Below, piece by piece: positions 26,463-34,776 of a stretch of DNA of 64,000 bases. A program made the translations under genes and the position numbers. Below the pieces are notes generated by a model. It had not been told where the DNA came from. It ran no database searches and saw only the letters and a program-made list of their open reading frames with translations. How positions within the stretch are numbered: position 1 is the stretch's first letter; each line of letters opens with the position of its first letter. Source of the stretch: Pseudomonadota bacterium (GTDB lineage Bacteria > Pseudomonadota > Alphaproteobacteria > Rhodobacterales > Rhodobacteraceae); NCBI GenBank assembly GCA_021845805.1, contig JAJZVD010000001.1, positions 1 through 64,000 of the forward strand, read 5' to 3'.

Positions 26463-27099
26463 AAAGCCGCTTCGCTTCTTCGAGGGTGTCGAACATGTAA
26501 AGCCGGCCATCCTTGAGAACGGCGGCCTGCTGACAGAACTTTTCGATGGTGGCGGGCTGGTGCGACACGACGACCACGGTCGCATGTTCCAGCCGTTCCC
26601 GCAGGATGGACCCCGCGCGCTTGTTGAACCCCACATCGGTGGTCGAGGGCATCCCCTCGTCGATCAGGTAGATGTCGAATTCCAGCGACAGCAGCAGCGA
26701 GAAGGCAAAGCGCGACCGCATCCCCTGGCTGTAGGTGCCGACGGGCATGTCGAAGTATTCGTCGAATCCGCAGACGTAGCGCGAGAAGGCCTCGACATAG
26801 TCGGGATCAAGCCCGTAGAGGCGCGCGATGTAGCGGGCGTTCTCGGTGCCCGAATGGCGGCCGATCACACCGCCCATGAACCCCAGCGGAAACGAGATGC
26901 GCGAGGTGCGGCGGACCTTGCCTTCATCGGGTTTTTCCAGACCGGCCATCATGTTGATGATCGTGGTCTTGCCGGTGCCGTTCGGTGCCAGAATCCCCAG
27001 CGAGCGCCCGAGCTCGACGCGAAACGACGCCTGGTCCAGGATGATCTTGCGCTGCTTGCCCGTCCAGTAGGACTTGCTGACATTCTCGAACTCGATCAT
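26440..27099 (-). CDS. kpsT: Capsule polysaccharide ABC exporter ATPase KpsT
   Basis: 219 aa. Walker A is APNGTGKTT near residues 37-45, the signature region is PVGTYSQGMRSRFAFSLLLS, Walker B reads FDIYLIDEGMPS near 150, and the switch histidine is in VVVSHQP. This matches the ATPases of ABC-2 polysaccharide exporters. It overlaps the kpsE-like gene. The partner permease KpsM is not encoded next to it in this window, so it must be elsewhere. Confidence 0.92.
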   Translation of the reverse strand: MIEFENVSKSYWTGKQRKIILDQASFRVELGRSLGILAPNGTGKTTIINMMAGLEKPDEGKVRRTSRISFPLGFMGGVIGRHSGTENARYIARLYGLDPDYVEAFSRYVCGFDEYFDMPVGTYSQGMRSRFAFSLLLSLEFDIYLIDEGMPSTTDVGFNKRAGSILRERLEHATVVVVSHQPATIEKFCQQAAVLKDGRLYMFDTLEEAKRLYDYQTQG

Positions 27100-27231
27100 G
27101 GCCTAGCTTCGGGCCTTGCGGCGCGTTCACCGATTACCGTTACGGGTCAATGGTCGTCCTAGCCCGCGTTTGGGGCTGATTTATGTCCAAATCCGCGCGC
27201 CAGCGACATCATGGGGGCAAGCGTGGCGCTG

Positions 27232-28482
27232 TCAACGTCCGCGACGGCGCGGGCCTGTCAGCAGGGCGGCCGGTGCGGCCAGCAGGCTGACCAGAAGGCC
27301 CAGCCGCGCCCCTTCGCGCAAGACGCCGCCGGGCAGGGTGGCGTCGATGGCAAAGAGCGGCACGGTGAAGCCGATGGCCGCGGCCAGGCCCACCGGGATC
27401 AGGTCGGCCGGGGCCATGCCCTGCGGCAGCGGCCGGTGCAGCAGGCGCATGGCAAGCGCCGCACCCAGAATGACGCCCAGCGGCTTGCCGATCAGCAGCG
27501 CCAGCGCGACGGCAAGGGTTTCCCCGTTCGCGGAATGCAGCGGTACCCCGGCATGGGTCAGGCCGAAGACGAAAAGGATGACCGAGACCGGCACGACCAG
27601 CCGCCGCGCGATGCGGTTCAGAAGGTCGCTCAGCACCGTTTCGGCTTCTGCGAAGACGCCGAAGGAATGGTCGGCATGGGGCACGGCCGGAATGATCGGC
27701 AACAGCCCCAGCGCGGGCATCAGCCCGGCCTGCTGCATGCCCAGCCAGCTGATCACACCCGCCACCGCATAGGGCCAGGCGCCGAAGCGCAGGGCGGCGC
27801 GTTGCGCGGGTTTCAGCGGGTCGTCGCCATCGCGCCAGCGGGGGCCTGCGTTGAACATGAGCCAGACCGCCAGCGACGCGCCCAGAGGCAGAAGCAGCCA
27901 GACGGGCTGCAGCGATCCGATCGGCACCGCGATGCCGGTGATCAGAAGCGCCAGGATGTCATCGGCGATGGCAACCAGCAGCAGATACCGCAGCGCCGGA
28001 TGATCGCGCCCCAGCGCCGCGCGGCCGACCAGGTAGGATAACGCCACATCGCCCGCCATCGGCACCGGCCAGCCCGCCCCGGAATAGGGCAGCGGCGGAT
28101 CGGCCACGAAGCCCGAGAGCCCCAGGTAGACCAGCGCGGGCACCGCGGCCGCGACGGCGGCGGCCACCAGCGGGCCCAGGGCGCGGCGGCCGTGGAAGGC
28201 GCCGTGGCGCAGCACCAGCGCCTCCCACAGTTCCTTGCCGATATAGAGGAAGAACAGCGCCATCAGCGCCTGGCCCACCAGGTAGGCCAGGGTCAGCGTC
28301 CGGTCAAAGAGCGGAAAGGCCGCGTCGGGGTTGGGGTAGCCGATCAGCGAATGGTCGGCGAGCCGGTATTCCACGAAGTCGGAATAGGATTGCGGATCGA
28401 GGTTGGCCCAGATCAGGGCCAGCGCCGCCCCTGCCAGCAGGCAGGCTGCGAACCGGGGGACGAAGCGGGAAACACGATACAT
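27232..28482 (-). CDS. nhaA: Na+/H+ antiporter NhaA family
   Basis: A 416-aa membrane protein with about twelve hydrophobic segments. The ion-binding helix carries VAIADDILALLITGIAVP, with the adjacent aspartates of NhaA, and MAGDVALSYLVGRAALG matches the DIAFA-type helix in variant form. The C-terminal end has LIGKPLGVILGA and IGFTVPLFAID. It exports Na+ in exchange for protons. ATG 28482 is chosen; the open frame extends upstream without family similarity. It is divergent from the UDG-family gene. Confidence 0.88.
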   Translation of the reverse strand: MYRVSRFVPRFAACLLAGAALALIWANLDPQSYSDFVEYRLADHSLIGYPNPDAAFPLFDRTLTLAYLVGQALMALFFLYIGKELWEALVLRHGAFHGRRALGPLVAAAVAAAVPALVYLGLSGFVADPPLPYSGAGWPVPMAGDVALSYLVGRAALGRDHPALRYLLLVAIADDILALLITGIAVPIGSLQPVWLLLPLGASLAVWLMFNAGPRWRDGDDPLKPAQRAALRFGAWPYAVAGVISWLGMQQAGLMPALGLLPIIPAVPHADHSFGVFAEAETVLSDLLNRIARRLVVPVSVILFVFGLTHAGVPLHSANGETLAVALALLIGKPLGVILGAALAMRLLHRPLPQGMAPADLIPVGLAAAIGFTVPLFAIDATLPGGVLREGARLGLLVSLLAAPAALLTGPRRRGR

Positions 28483-28595
28483 GGGCGGCCTCCGCCGAGG
28501 GCTGCGGGTGCGGTCTGGCCGGGATAGCCGAGCGGGGCGGCCGGGGCAACCGGCGCCGGTTGTGGTGGGCGGTTCGTCGCGATAGCGTGACCGGC

Positions 28596-29198
28596 ATGAC
28601 CGCAAACCTCTGCGACGAGATCGGCGCCTGCCGCCTTTGCACGGCCCGTTTTGCCGCGACGGCCACGGGCCATGCGCCGCGTCCGGTGGTGTGGTTCCGC
28701 CCCGGCGCGCGCCTCTTGATCGCGGGGCAGGCCCCCGGCCTTCGGGTGCACGAGGCCGGGCGGCCGTTTGCCGATGCCTCGGGGGTGCGGCTGCGCGACT
28801 GGCTGGGGATGACCGAGGCCGAGTTCTACGACCTCGGCCGGGTCGCGGTGGTGCCGATGGCCTTCTGCTTTCCCGGCTATGACGCCAAGGGCGCCGATCT
28901 GCCGCCGCCGGCCCTTTGCGCGCGGACCTGGCACGGGCGCGTCATGGCGGCGCTGCCGGGGCTGCGACTGCGGGTGCCGGTGGGCGGCCATGCCTTTGCC
29001 TGGCACATCGGGGCGCGGGGGGTGACAGAGACGGTCGCGCGCTGGCGCGACATCATGGCGGCGGGGGCGCCGCTGACGATCCCCTTGCCGCATCCCTCGT
29101 GGCGGAATACGGCGTGGCTTGGGCGCCACCCGTGGTTCGAGGCAGAGCTGCTGCCCGTGCTGCGGGCCGAGGTGCGCCGCGTGATGGAGGGCCCATGA
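28596..29198 (+). CDS. Uracil-DNA glycosylase family protein
   Basis: About 200 aa. It carries the UDG-superfamily motif LIAGQAPGLRVHEAGRPF near residues 40-57 and the C-terminal motif LPHPSWRN near 165-172. The N-terminal cysteines in CDEIGACRLC resemble the Fe-S ligands of family 4 and 5 glycosylases, though the later pair is not obvious. It probably acts in DNA repair or is a divergent relative. ATG 28596 is preferred over an in-frame ATG at 28560, because homologues start close to the cysteine segment. Its stop overlaps the start of the SseB-like gene by 4 bp. Confidence 0.85.
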   Translation: MTANLCDEIGACRLCTARFAATATGHAPRPVVWFRPGARLLIAGQAPGLRVHEAGRPFADASGVRLRDWLGMTEAEFYDLGRVAVVPMAFCFPGYDAKGADLPPPALCARTWHGRVMAALPGLRLRVPVGGHAFAWHIGARGVTETVARWRDIMAAGAPLTIPLPHPSWRNTAWLGRHPWFEAELLPVLRAEVRRVMEGP

Positions 29199-29983
29199 CC
29201 GCATTCACCCCGCTTGATGCCGCCCATGCGGCGATGGAGGCCGCCGAGGCCGATGCCGCCCGGCTGCGGTTCTACGGGCTGCTGGCCGATACCGAGCTTT
29301 GCGTGCTGCTGGAGCGCGAGGCCGAGGGCGAGACGCTGTCGCCGCAGGTCTTTCCGCTGGCCGAAGGGCCGGTCGTGCTGGCCTTCGACAGCGAGGACCG
29401 GCTGGCCGCCTTCGCCGAGGGGCCTGCGCCCTATGCCGCGCTGCCGGGGCGGGTCCTGGCGGGGTTGCTGGCGGGGCAGGGTCTGGGGCTGGGGCTGAAC
29501 CTTGGCGTGGCGCCGTCGTCGACGCTGCTGGCGCCCGATGCGGTGGCCTGGCTGGCAGGGATGGTGGAGGCCGCGCCCGAAGAGCTGGCCGCGCGGCCCG
29601 ACGAGATCGGGCCGCCCGACGGCCTGCCCGATGCGGTGCGCGCGGCGCTGCTGGCCGCACTGGCGCGCGCGCGGGGGATCGCCTCGGCGGCCTGGCTGGC
29701 CGGGGTGCGCTATGGCGACGGGCGCGCGGGCTTCCTTCTGGCCTTCATCGGTACCAGACCCGGCGCGCAAGAGGCGCTGGCGCGTGCGGCGGGCGGGGCG
29801 GTGGGCTTTGCCGATGCGGCGCCGCTGTCGCTCGACGTGACCTTCCTGGCTGAGGATGATCCCGCCGTGGCACGGCTTGCCCGGGTGGCAGAGCGGATCG
29901 ACCTGAGCCCGCCCGCGCCCGCGGCCGCGCCCGGTCCGCGCGCACCGGGCAGCGACCCCGATCGCCCGCCGATCCTGCGCTAG
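29195..29983 (+). CDS. SseB-like family protein
   Basis: A 262-aa soluble alanine-rich protein with an SseB-type N-terminal domain: LLADTELCVLLEREAEGETL, FDSEDRLAAFA and LPGRVLAGLLAGQGLGLGLN. A proline-rich C-terminal tail (PPAPAAAPGPRAPG) follows. Function is unknown in this group; the E. coli name refers to serine sensitivity. It is coupled by ATGA overlap to the UDG-family gene. Downstream lies an AT-rich interval with inverted repeats. Confidence 0.8.
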   Translation: MTAFTPLDAAHAAMEAAEADAARLRFYGLLADTELCVLLEREAEGETLSPQVFPLAEGPVVLAFDSEDRLAAFAEGPAPYAALPGRVLAGLLAGQGLGLGLNLGVAPSSTLLAPDAVAWLAGMVEAAPEELAARPDEIGPPDGLPDAVRAALLAALARARGIASAAWLAGVRYGDGRAGFLLAFIGTRPGAQEALARAAGGAVGFADAAPLSLDVTFLAEDDPAVARLARVAERIDLSPPAPAAAPGPRAPGSDPDRPPILR

Positions 29984-29998
29984 GTTGTTGTGGAAGAA

Positions 29999-30019
29999 CG
30001 ATTTTTCTTCGAAAAATCG
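29999..30019 (+). terminator. AT-rich hairpin after the SseB-like gene
   Basis: A perfect 9-bp inverted repeat (CGATTTTTC and GAAAAATCG) with a TTC loop starts 16 bp after the stop codon. It lacks a clear run of T after the stem, so it may be a terminator, an mRNA-end hairpin or a protein site. Confidence 0.4.
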
Positions 30020-30035
30020 GACTACCTCTGTGTGG

Positions 30036-30071
30036 GGTATCATGTTACCTATCGTGGGGTATATAGATACC
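30036..30071. promoter_or_regulatory. Tandem 14-bp palindromes GGTA-N6-TACC, 22 bp apart
   Basis: GGTATCATGTTACC (30036-30049) and GGTATATAGATACC (30058-30071) share the arms GGTA and TACC. Each is preceded by the same GTGG run, giving the direct repeat GTGGGGTAT at 30032 and 30054. The 22-bp period is two helical turns, typical of co-operative operators. They lie 49 bp upstream of the -35 proposed for rplM, in a stretch far richer in A and T than the rest of the window. Confidence 0.45.
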
Positions 30072-30119
30072 GTTATTGCAAAATATTGTTTTTGCTCAAT
30101 TAAATTATCATCGTGCCGC

Positions 30120-30147
30120 TTGACTGGCCCTGCAAAATGCTTAGAAC
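30120..30147 (+). promoter_or_regulatory. Probable rplM-rpsI promoter
   Basis: TTGACT at 30120-30125 and TAGAAC at 30142-30147 are separated by 16 bp. The first A/T-rich to GC-rich transition occurs here. The rplM ATG is 64 bp downstream, leaving a leader of roughly 60 nt. Confidence 0.5.
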
Positions 30148-30211
30148 GGCGCAATCCGAGACTCGGGGCAGCCCTGCCTCGGGCTCAACCCTTTGCAAGA
30201 CAGGGCCTCCG

Positions 30212-30676
30212 ATGAAGACTTTCACCGCTACCCCGGCGGACATCGAGAAGAAATGGATCCTGATCGACGCCGAAGGCGTCGTTCTGGGCCGTCTCGCCTC
30301 GATCGTTGCCATGCGCCTGCGTGGCAAGCACAAGCCGTCGTTCACCCCCCACATGGACATGGGCGACAATGTCATCATCATCAACGCCGACAAGGTGCAG
30401 ATGACCGGCGCCAAGCGCGATGACAAGCGCTACTACTGGCACACCGGCTATCCGGGCGGGATCAAGTTCCGCACCGCGCGTCAGGTGCTGGAAGGTGCGC
30501 ACCCCGAGCGCGTCGTGATGAAGGCGGTGGAGCGGATGCTGCCCGGCGGCAAGCTCTCGCGCCAGCAGATGACCAACCTGCGCGTCTACGCGGGGGCGGC
30601 CCATCCGCACGAGGCGCAGCAGCCCGAAGTGCTCGACGTCAAGCCGCTGAACAAGAAGAACACCCGGAGCGCATGA
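30212..30676 (+). CDS. rplM: 50S ribosomal protein L13
   Basis: 154 aa with the L13 core: [17 protein letters not shown] near residues 12-28, [46 protein letters not shown]. It binds 23S rRNA early in large-subunit assembly. ATG 30212 is used because MKTFTATP is the usual L13 start; a longer frame from 30113 runs through the promoter and leader. It forms the conserved rplM-rpsI operon. Confidence 0.98.
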   Translation: MKTFTATPADIEKKWILIDAEGVVLGRLASIVAMRLRGKHKPSFTPHMDMGDNVIIINADKVQMTGAKRDDKRYYWHTGYPGGIKFRTARQVLEGAHPERVVMKAVERMLPGGKLSRQQMTNLRVYAGAAHPHEAQQPEVLDVKPLNKKNTRSA

Positions 30677-30678
30677 GA

Positions 30679-31182
30679 ATGGCCGACGAAATCAAAACCC
30701 TCGAGGGGCTGAAGTCGGCCGTGGCCGGCGCCGCCGCCGCGACGGCTGCCGCCGCGCCCGAAGTCGCCGCCCCGCGCGAACCCGTGCGTGACGCGCTGGG
30801 CCGTTCCTACGCCACCGGCAAGCGCAAGAACGCGGTCGCCCGCGTCTGGATCAAGCCTGGCAAGGGCAAGGTCACCGTGAACGGCAAGGAGATGTCGGTC
30901 TACTTCGCCCGGCCGGTGCTGCAGATGATCCTGCGTCAGGCCTTCACCGTTGCGGGCGTCGATGGCCAGTTCGACGTGATGGCCACCGTGAAGGGTGGCG
31001 GGCTGTCGGGGCAGGCCGGTGCGGTGAAGCACGGCGTGTCGAAGGCGCTGCAACTTTACGATCCCAGCCTGCGCGGCGCGCTGAAGGCTGCGGGCTTCCT
31101 GACCCGCGACAGCCGCGTGGTGGAGCGCAAGAAGTACGGCAAGCGGAAGGCCCGCCGCAGCTTCCAGTTCTCGAAGCGCTGA
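30679..31182 (+). CDS. rpsI: 30S ribosomal protein S9
   Basis: About 167 aa. An alanine-rich N-terminal extension precedes the S9 domain from about residue 38: [20 protein letters not shown], then [21 protein letters not shown], and the invariant basic tail [17 protein letters not shown] that reaches the P-site tRNA. ATG 30679 gives [10 protein letters not shown], the usual form; ATG 30673, overlapping the rplM stop, is an alternative and would add two residues. Confidence 0.97.
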   Translation: MADEIKTLEGLKSAVAGAAAATAAAAPEVAAPREPVRDALGRSYATGKRKNAVARVWIKPGKGKVTVNGKEMSVYFARPVLQMILRQAFTVAGVDGQFDVMATVKGGGLSGQAGAVKHGVSKALQLYDPSLRGALKAAGFLTRDSRVVERKKYGKRKARRSFQFSKR

Positions 31183-31203
31183 TCGGGATTGTCCGGTTTG
31201 TTC

Positions 31204-31231
31204 AAGGCCCGCCGCTCTGGCGGGCCTTTTT
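31204..31231 (+). terminator. Intrinsic terminator of rplM-rpsI
   Basis: A stem of AGGCCCGCC and GGCGGGCCT with a GCTCT loop is followed by a run of T at 31227-31231. It lies 22 bp after the rpsI stop. Confidence 0.9.
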
Positions 31232-31393
31232 CATTGGCAGCACCCCGGCCGGACTGTTGCATGAAAGACTCTTTGTTCCGCCAGAGTGACGGTCTGGCCC
31301 CGGTTCGGCGACATTCCGCGCATTATCCTGATTGACGGGCCGGGGGCGCAGATTCATCCTTGCGTAAAGAATTTCAGCTAAAGAGGCCGGGAC

Positions 31394-31648
31394 ATGACCA
31401 GTCTTTCTAGTTTTCACAGCTCTGTCGGCACGCACAACTTCCTGGGGCTGCGCACCAATCGTGGCGCGATGGAGATCGTGTACGACGATGGGGCCGCCCA
31501 CCGGATGGTGTGGCGGGTGAAATCCGCCGCCAACGAAGCGCGCATCGGCGAGGCGCTGAAGGTTGCGGTGGATCAGGCCCGCGTCCTGCCCGCGCTGTAT
31601 TCCGAGTTGAAGAAACGGTCCATCGCGATCGAGGCGGTCCTGCCCTAG
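31394..31648 (+). CDS. Small hypothetical protein
   Basis: An 84-aa soluble protein (MTSLSSFHSSVGTHNFLGLR at the start) without signal peptide, transmembrane segment or cysteine. The middle has FLGLRTNRGAMEIVYDDGAAHRM-type beta strands, and the C-terminal half looks helical (EARIGEALKVAVDQARVLPA). I do not recognise the family. It stands alone between rpsI and the Pot-type transporter, with its own intergenic regions on both sides (211 and 253 bp). The 253-bp gap after it shows nothing clear beyond the ribosome binding region of the next gene. Confidence 0.6.
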   Translation: MTSLSSFHSSVGTHNFLGLRTNRGAMEIVYDDGAAHRMVWRVKSAANEARIGEALKVAVDQARVLPALYSELKKRSIAIEAVLP

Positions 31649-31901
31649 GCGTCACGCCCCGCGCGTGTGCCGGTGGCGCGCCGTCCTGATGGACCGGCGC
31701 GCCCTGTCTTTCCGGCCCCTGCCGGGCGGCAGGCACCCTTTCGGCGATGCCCAAGTTTGCGGCAGAACCGATGGCTTGCCGCTTTGCGCATCATACCCCC
31801 TTGCGCTTTTCGCCGCCGCAGCCGAGTTTCGGGGAAACCGGGTTGCTCTCCGCGCAGCCCGCGACAGAAACAGAACAGGGGCGTCGGTGGCAGGGGGCCG
31901 A

Positions 31902-32777
31902 ATGAAGCGTCGATCTTTCCTCCGGTCGGAGGCTGGGCACGGGTTGCTCATGCTCAGCCCGACCGCACTTTATGCGACCATCGTGATGGCGGCGCCGCTT
32001 GTGGCCGTGTTCGTCTTCAGCTTCATGACGCCGGGCTACCTGAAGGTCGTGTGGACCTTCACGCTGAACAACTATGCAAAGGTGTTCAGCTCGCCGATCT
32101 ACACGGCGCTGCTGGGCCGGTCGCTCATGACATCGGGGGTGGTGACGGCGGTCACCGTGCTGACGGCGTTTCCGATCGCCTATTTCATTTCCTTCTACGT
32201 CTCGCCGGCGCGGAAGTCGCTGTGGCTGTTCCTGATCACCATCCCGTTCTGGACCAGCTATCTGATCCGGGTGTTCCTGTGGAAGGTGATCCTGGGCTAC
32301 AACGGGGTGATCAATTCGGCCTTCCTGGGGCTCGGGATCATCCATGAGCCGATGACCTTCCTGCTTTACAACATGAATTCGGTGGTCATCACGCTGGCGC
32401 ATTCCTATGCGCCCTTCGCGATCCTGCCGATCTTCGTGGCGCTCGAAAAGATCGACCGGTCCCTGCTGGAAGCCGGGCAGGATCTGGGCGAAAGCCGGTT
32501 CATGACCTTCATCCGGGTGACGCTGCCGCTGGCGATGTCGGGCGTGGTGGCTTCGGTGCTGATCGTGTTCATCCCGACGGCGGGCGACTATGTGACGCCG
32601 ACGCTGGTGGGCGGGGCCAACGGGCAGATGATCGCCAACGTGATCCAGTTGCAGTACTTCAAGCTGGGCGATTATCCGATGGGTTCGGCGGTGTCGATCA
32701 CGGCCATGGCCGTTGTGACCGCGATGGCGCTGGTCTTCGTGTTCCTCAACCGTCGCTTCCTGAGGGGGCCGAAATGA
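31902..32777 (+). CDS. potB: Spermidine/putrescine-type ABC transporter permease (PotB-like)
   Basis: 291 aa with about six transmembrane segments and the EAA loop EAGQDLGESRFMTFIRVTLPLA of binding-protein-dependent permeases. FWTSYLIRVFLWKVILGYNG is typical of the PotB group. It probably imports polyamines or related organic cations. ATG 31902 is chosen because CAGGGGG lies just upstream and KRRSFLRSEAG gives a normal cytoplasmic start; the frame is open back to 31665 without family similarity. It overlaps the next permease by 4 bp. Confidence 0.88.
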   Translation: MKRRSFLRSEAGHGLLMLSPTALYATIVMAAPLVAVFVFSFMTPGYLKVVWTFTLNNYAKVFSSPIYTALLGRSLMTSGVVTAVTVLTAFPIAYFISFYVSPARKSLWLFLITIPFWTSYLIRVFLWKVILGYNGVINSAFLGLGIIHEPMTFLLYNMNSVVITLAHSYAPFAILPIFVALEKIDRSLLEAGQDLGESRFMTFIRVTLPLAMSGVVASVLIVFIPTAGDYVTPTLVGGANGQMIANVIQLQYFKLGDYPMGSAVSITAMAVVTAMALVFVFLNRRFLRGPK

Positions 32778-33580
32778 GGGGCCGCGGCTTCCAGATCTAT
32801 GCGATCTGCTACCTGATCTTCCTGTACGCGCCCATCGCGCTGCTGCCGATCTTTGCCTTCAACAACTCCACGGTCATTTCCTTTCCGCTGAGCGGGTTCA
32901 CGACGCAGTGGTTCAGCCAGCTCTGGACGGACACCTCGCTGCTGCTGGCGGTGAAGCACAGCCTGATCGTGGCGGTCTCGGTCTCGATCCTGGCGACCTG
33001 CTTCGGGGTCTTCGCGGCGCGCGCCACCACGCGCTATGCCTTCCCGATGAAGCAGGGGCTGATGGGCATGATCATGCTGCCGCTGGTGCTGCCCGACATC
33101 ATCATCGCGGTGTCGCTCTTGGTGGTGCTGATGCAGATGGGGGCGTCGCTGTCGATCCTGACGGTGATCCTGGGGCACACGCTGATCGCCACGCCCTTCA
33201 CCATCGCGATCCTGAATTCGGCCTTCCAGTCGCTGGACAAGTCGCTGGAAGAGGCGGCCATCGATCTGGGCGAAACCCCGGCCTCGACCTTCCGGCTGAT
33301 CATCCTGCCGCTGGTGATGCCGGGGATCATTTCGTCGCTGCTGATCGCCTTTTCGATCTCGCTGGATGAGTACATCATCGCGGCCTTCCTGTCGGGGACC
33401 GAGGCGACGCTGCCGGTCTACATCTTCGCGCAGTTCCGCTTCCCGAACAAAGTGCCCGTCATCATGGCGCTGGGCACCATTCTGGTCTGCCTGTCGATCG
33501 CCCTTCTGACCATTGCCGAATACTTCCGCCGCCGCGGCATCGCGAAGGCGGGAGGCAAAGATACCGGAGGTTTCCTGTGA
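32774..33580 (+). CDS. potC: Spermidine/putrescine-type ABC transporter permease (PotC-like)
   Basis: 268 aa with six hydrophobic segments. It starts YAICYLIFLYAPIALLPIFAFNNS and has the EAA loop EEAAIDLGETPASTFRLIIL and the conserved SFSISLDEYIIAAFLSG. It is the second permease of the same importer. The start overlaps the PotB-like stop, and the stop overlaps the ATPase start, so all three are coupled. Confidence 0.9.
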   Translation: MRGRGFQIYAICYLIFLYAPIALLPIFAFNNSTVISFPLSGFTTQWFSQLWTDTSLLLAVKHSLIVAVSVSILATCFGVFAARATTRYAFPMKQGLMGMIMLPLVLPDIIIAVSLLVVLMQMGASLSILTVILGHTLIATPFTIAILNSAFQSLDKSLEEAAIDLGETPASTFRLIILPLVMPGIISSLLIAFSISLDEYIIAAFLSGTEATLPVYIFAQFRFPNKVPVIMALGTILVCLSIALLTIAEYFRRRGIAKAGGKDTGGFL

Positions 33581-34710
33581 CATCGTCCCCCGCACCCGCG
33601 GCCCGGCTTGCGCGTCCGCTCATCGAACTGCGCGAGGTCGAGAAGTATTACGGCGACTATTACGCGCTGCGGAAGATCACCACCGACATCCGCGAGGGGG
33701 AGTTCTTCTCGCTGCTGGGCCCCTCGGGCTGCGGCAAGACCACGCTCTTGCGCTGCATCGCAGGCTTCGAGGATATCTCGGGCGGGCATCTTGCGATCGA
33801 CGGCAAGGACATGGAGGACGTGCCCGCCAACAAGCGGCCCACGAACATGGTGTTCCAGTCCTACGCGATCTTCCCGCATCTGACGGTGGAAGAGAACGTG
33901 GGCTTCGGACTGCGGCGCGATCCGTCGAGCAAGGAGGACAAGGCGCGGCGGGTGGCCGAGGCGCTGGAGATGGTCGGGCTGAAGGGCTTTGGCAAGCGGG
34001 CGGCCCATGCGCTGTCGGGTGGCCAGCGGCAGCGCGTGGCGCTGGCGCGTGCGCTGATCCTGAAGCCGCGGGTGCTGTTGCTGGACGAGCCGCTGTCGGC
34101 GCTCGACAAGAAGATGCGCGAGCAGATGCAGAGCGAGCTGCGCAAGCTGCAACGGCAGGTCGGCATCACCTTCATCCTGGTCACCCATGACCAGGAAGAG
34201 GCGCTGATCATGTCGGACCGGATCGCGGTGATGTTCGAGGGCGAGATCGCCCAGCTGGACAGTCCCGAGCGGCTTTACCGCCGCCCGATCAGCCGCAAGG
34301 TGGCCGAGTTCATCGGCATCATGAACTTCCTGCCCGCACAGGTGCTTTCGACCGGCCCGCAGATCGCGCTGGACGTGGCGGGCCTGGGGCAGATCGGAAT
34401 TGACGCCGAACAGTGCCCCGGCACCCCCCGCACAGGCGAGGCGAGCGTGGGTTTCCGGCCGGAAACGATGACGGTGCTCTATGACGGCGATCCCGAGCCC
34501 ACACGCGGAAAGGTGGCGCAGGGCACGGTGGAAGAGGTCGTCTACTTTGGCGATATGAGCTATTACGAGGTCCGGCTGGAGGGCGTGGAAAAGCCTGTGC
34601 AGATCTCGATGCGCAACGTAGTGGGTCGCCCGGTGCTGCCGCGCGGCTCGCGTACGCGGATCGCCTGGGAAGCCGGGGCGCTGGTGCTGTTCTGCGAGCC
34701 GAAGGGCTGA
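33577..34710 (+). CDS. potA: Spermidine/putrescine-type ABC transporter ATPase (PotA-like)
   Basis: 377 aa. Walker A is LGPSGCGKTT near residues 47-56, the signature ALSGGQRQRVALARAL is near 146, Walker B VLLLDEPLSALD is near 166, and the switch VTHDQEEAL follows. A C-terminal TOBE regulatory domain follows from about residue 290. It drives the two upstream permeases. The usual periplasmic binding protein gene (potD-like) is not in this window; upstream is a small orphan and downstream a terminator. Confidence 0.92.
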   Translation: MTSSPAPAARLARPLIELREVEKYYGDYYALRKITTDIREGEFFSLLGPSGCGKTTLLRCIAGFEDISGGHLAIDGKDMEDVPANKRPTNMVFQSYAIFPHLTVEENVGFGLRRDPSSKEDKARRVAEALEMVGLKGFGKRAAHALSGGQRQRVALARALILKPRVLLLDEPLSALDKKMREQMQSELRKLQRQVGITFILVTHDQEEALIMSDRIAVMFEGEIAQLDSPERLYRRPISRKVAEFIGIMNFLPAQVLSTGPQIALDVAGLGQIGIDAEQCPGTPRTGEASVGFRPETMTVLYDGDPEPTRGKVAQGTVEEVVYFGDMSYYEVRLEGVEKPVQISMRNVVGRPVLPRGSRTRIAWEAGALVLFCEPKG

Positions 34711-34726
34711 GGCGCCTGGCAAAAAA

Positions 34727-34759
34727 AGAAGGGGCGCCAAGCGGTTGGCGCCCCTTCTT
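34727..34759. terminator. Bidirectional intrinsic terminator between potA-like and tpiA
   Basis: The arms AGAAGGGGCGCCAA and TTGGCGCCCCTTCTT enclose a GCGG loop. A-rich sequence precedes the stem and T-rich sequence follows it, so it can end both the plus-strand transporter operon and the minus-strand tpiA. Confidence 0.9.
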
Positions 34760-34776
34760 CATGTGATGCGGGTGGC

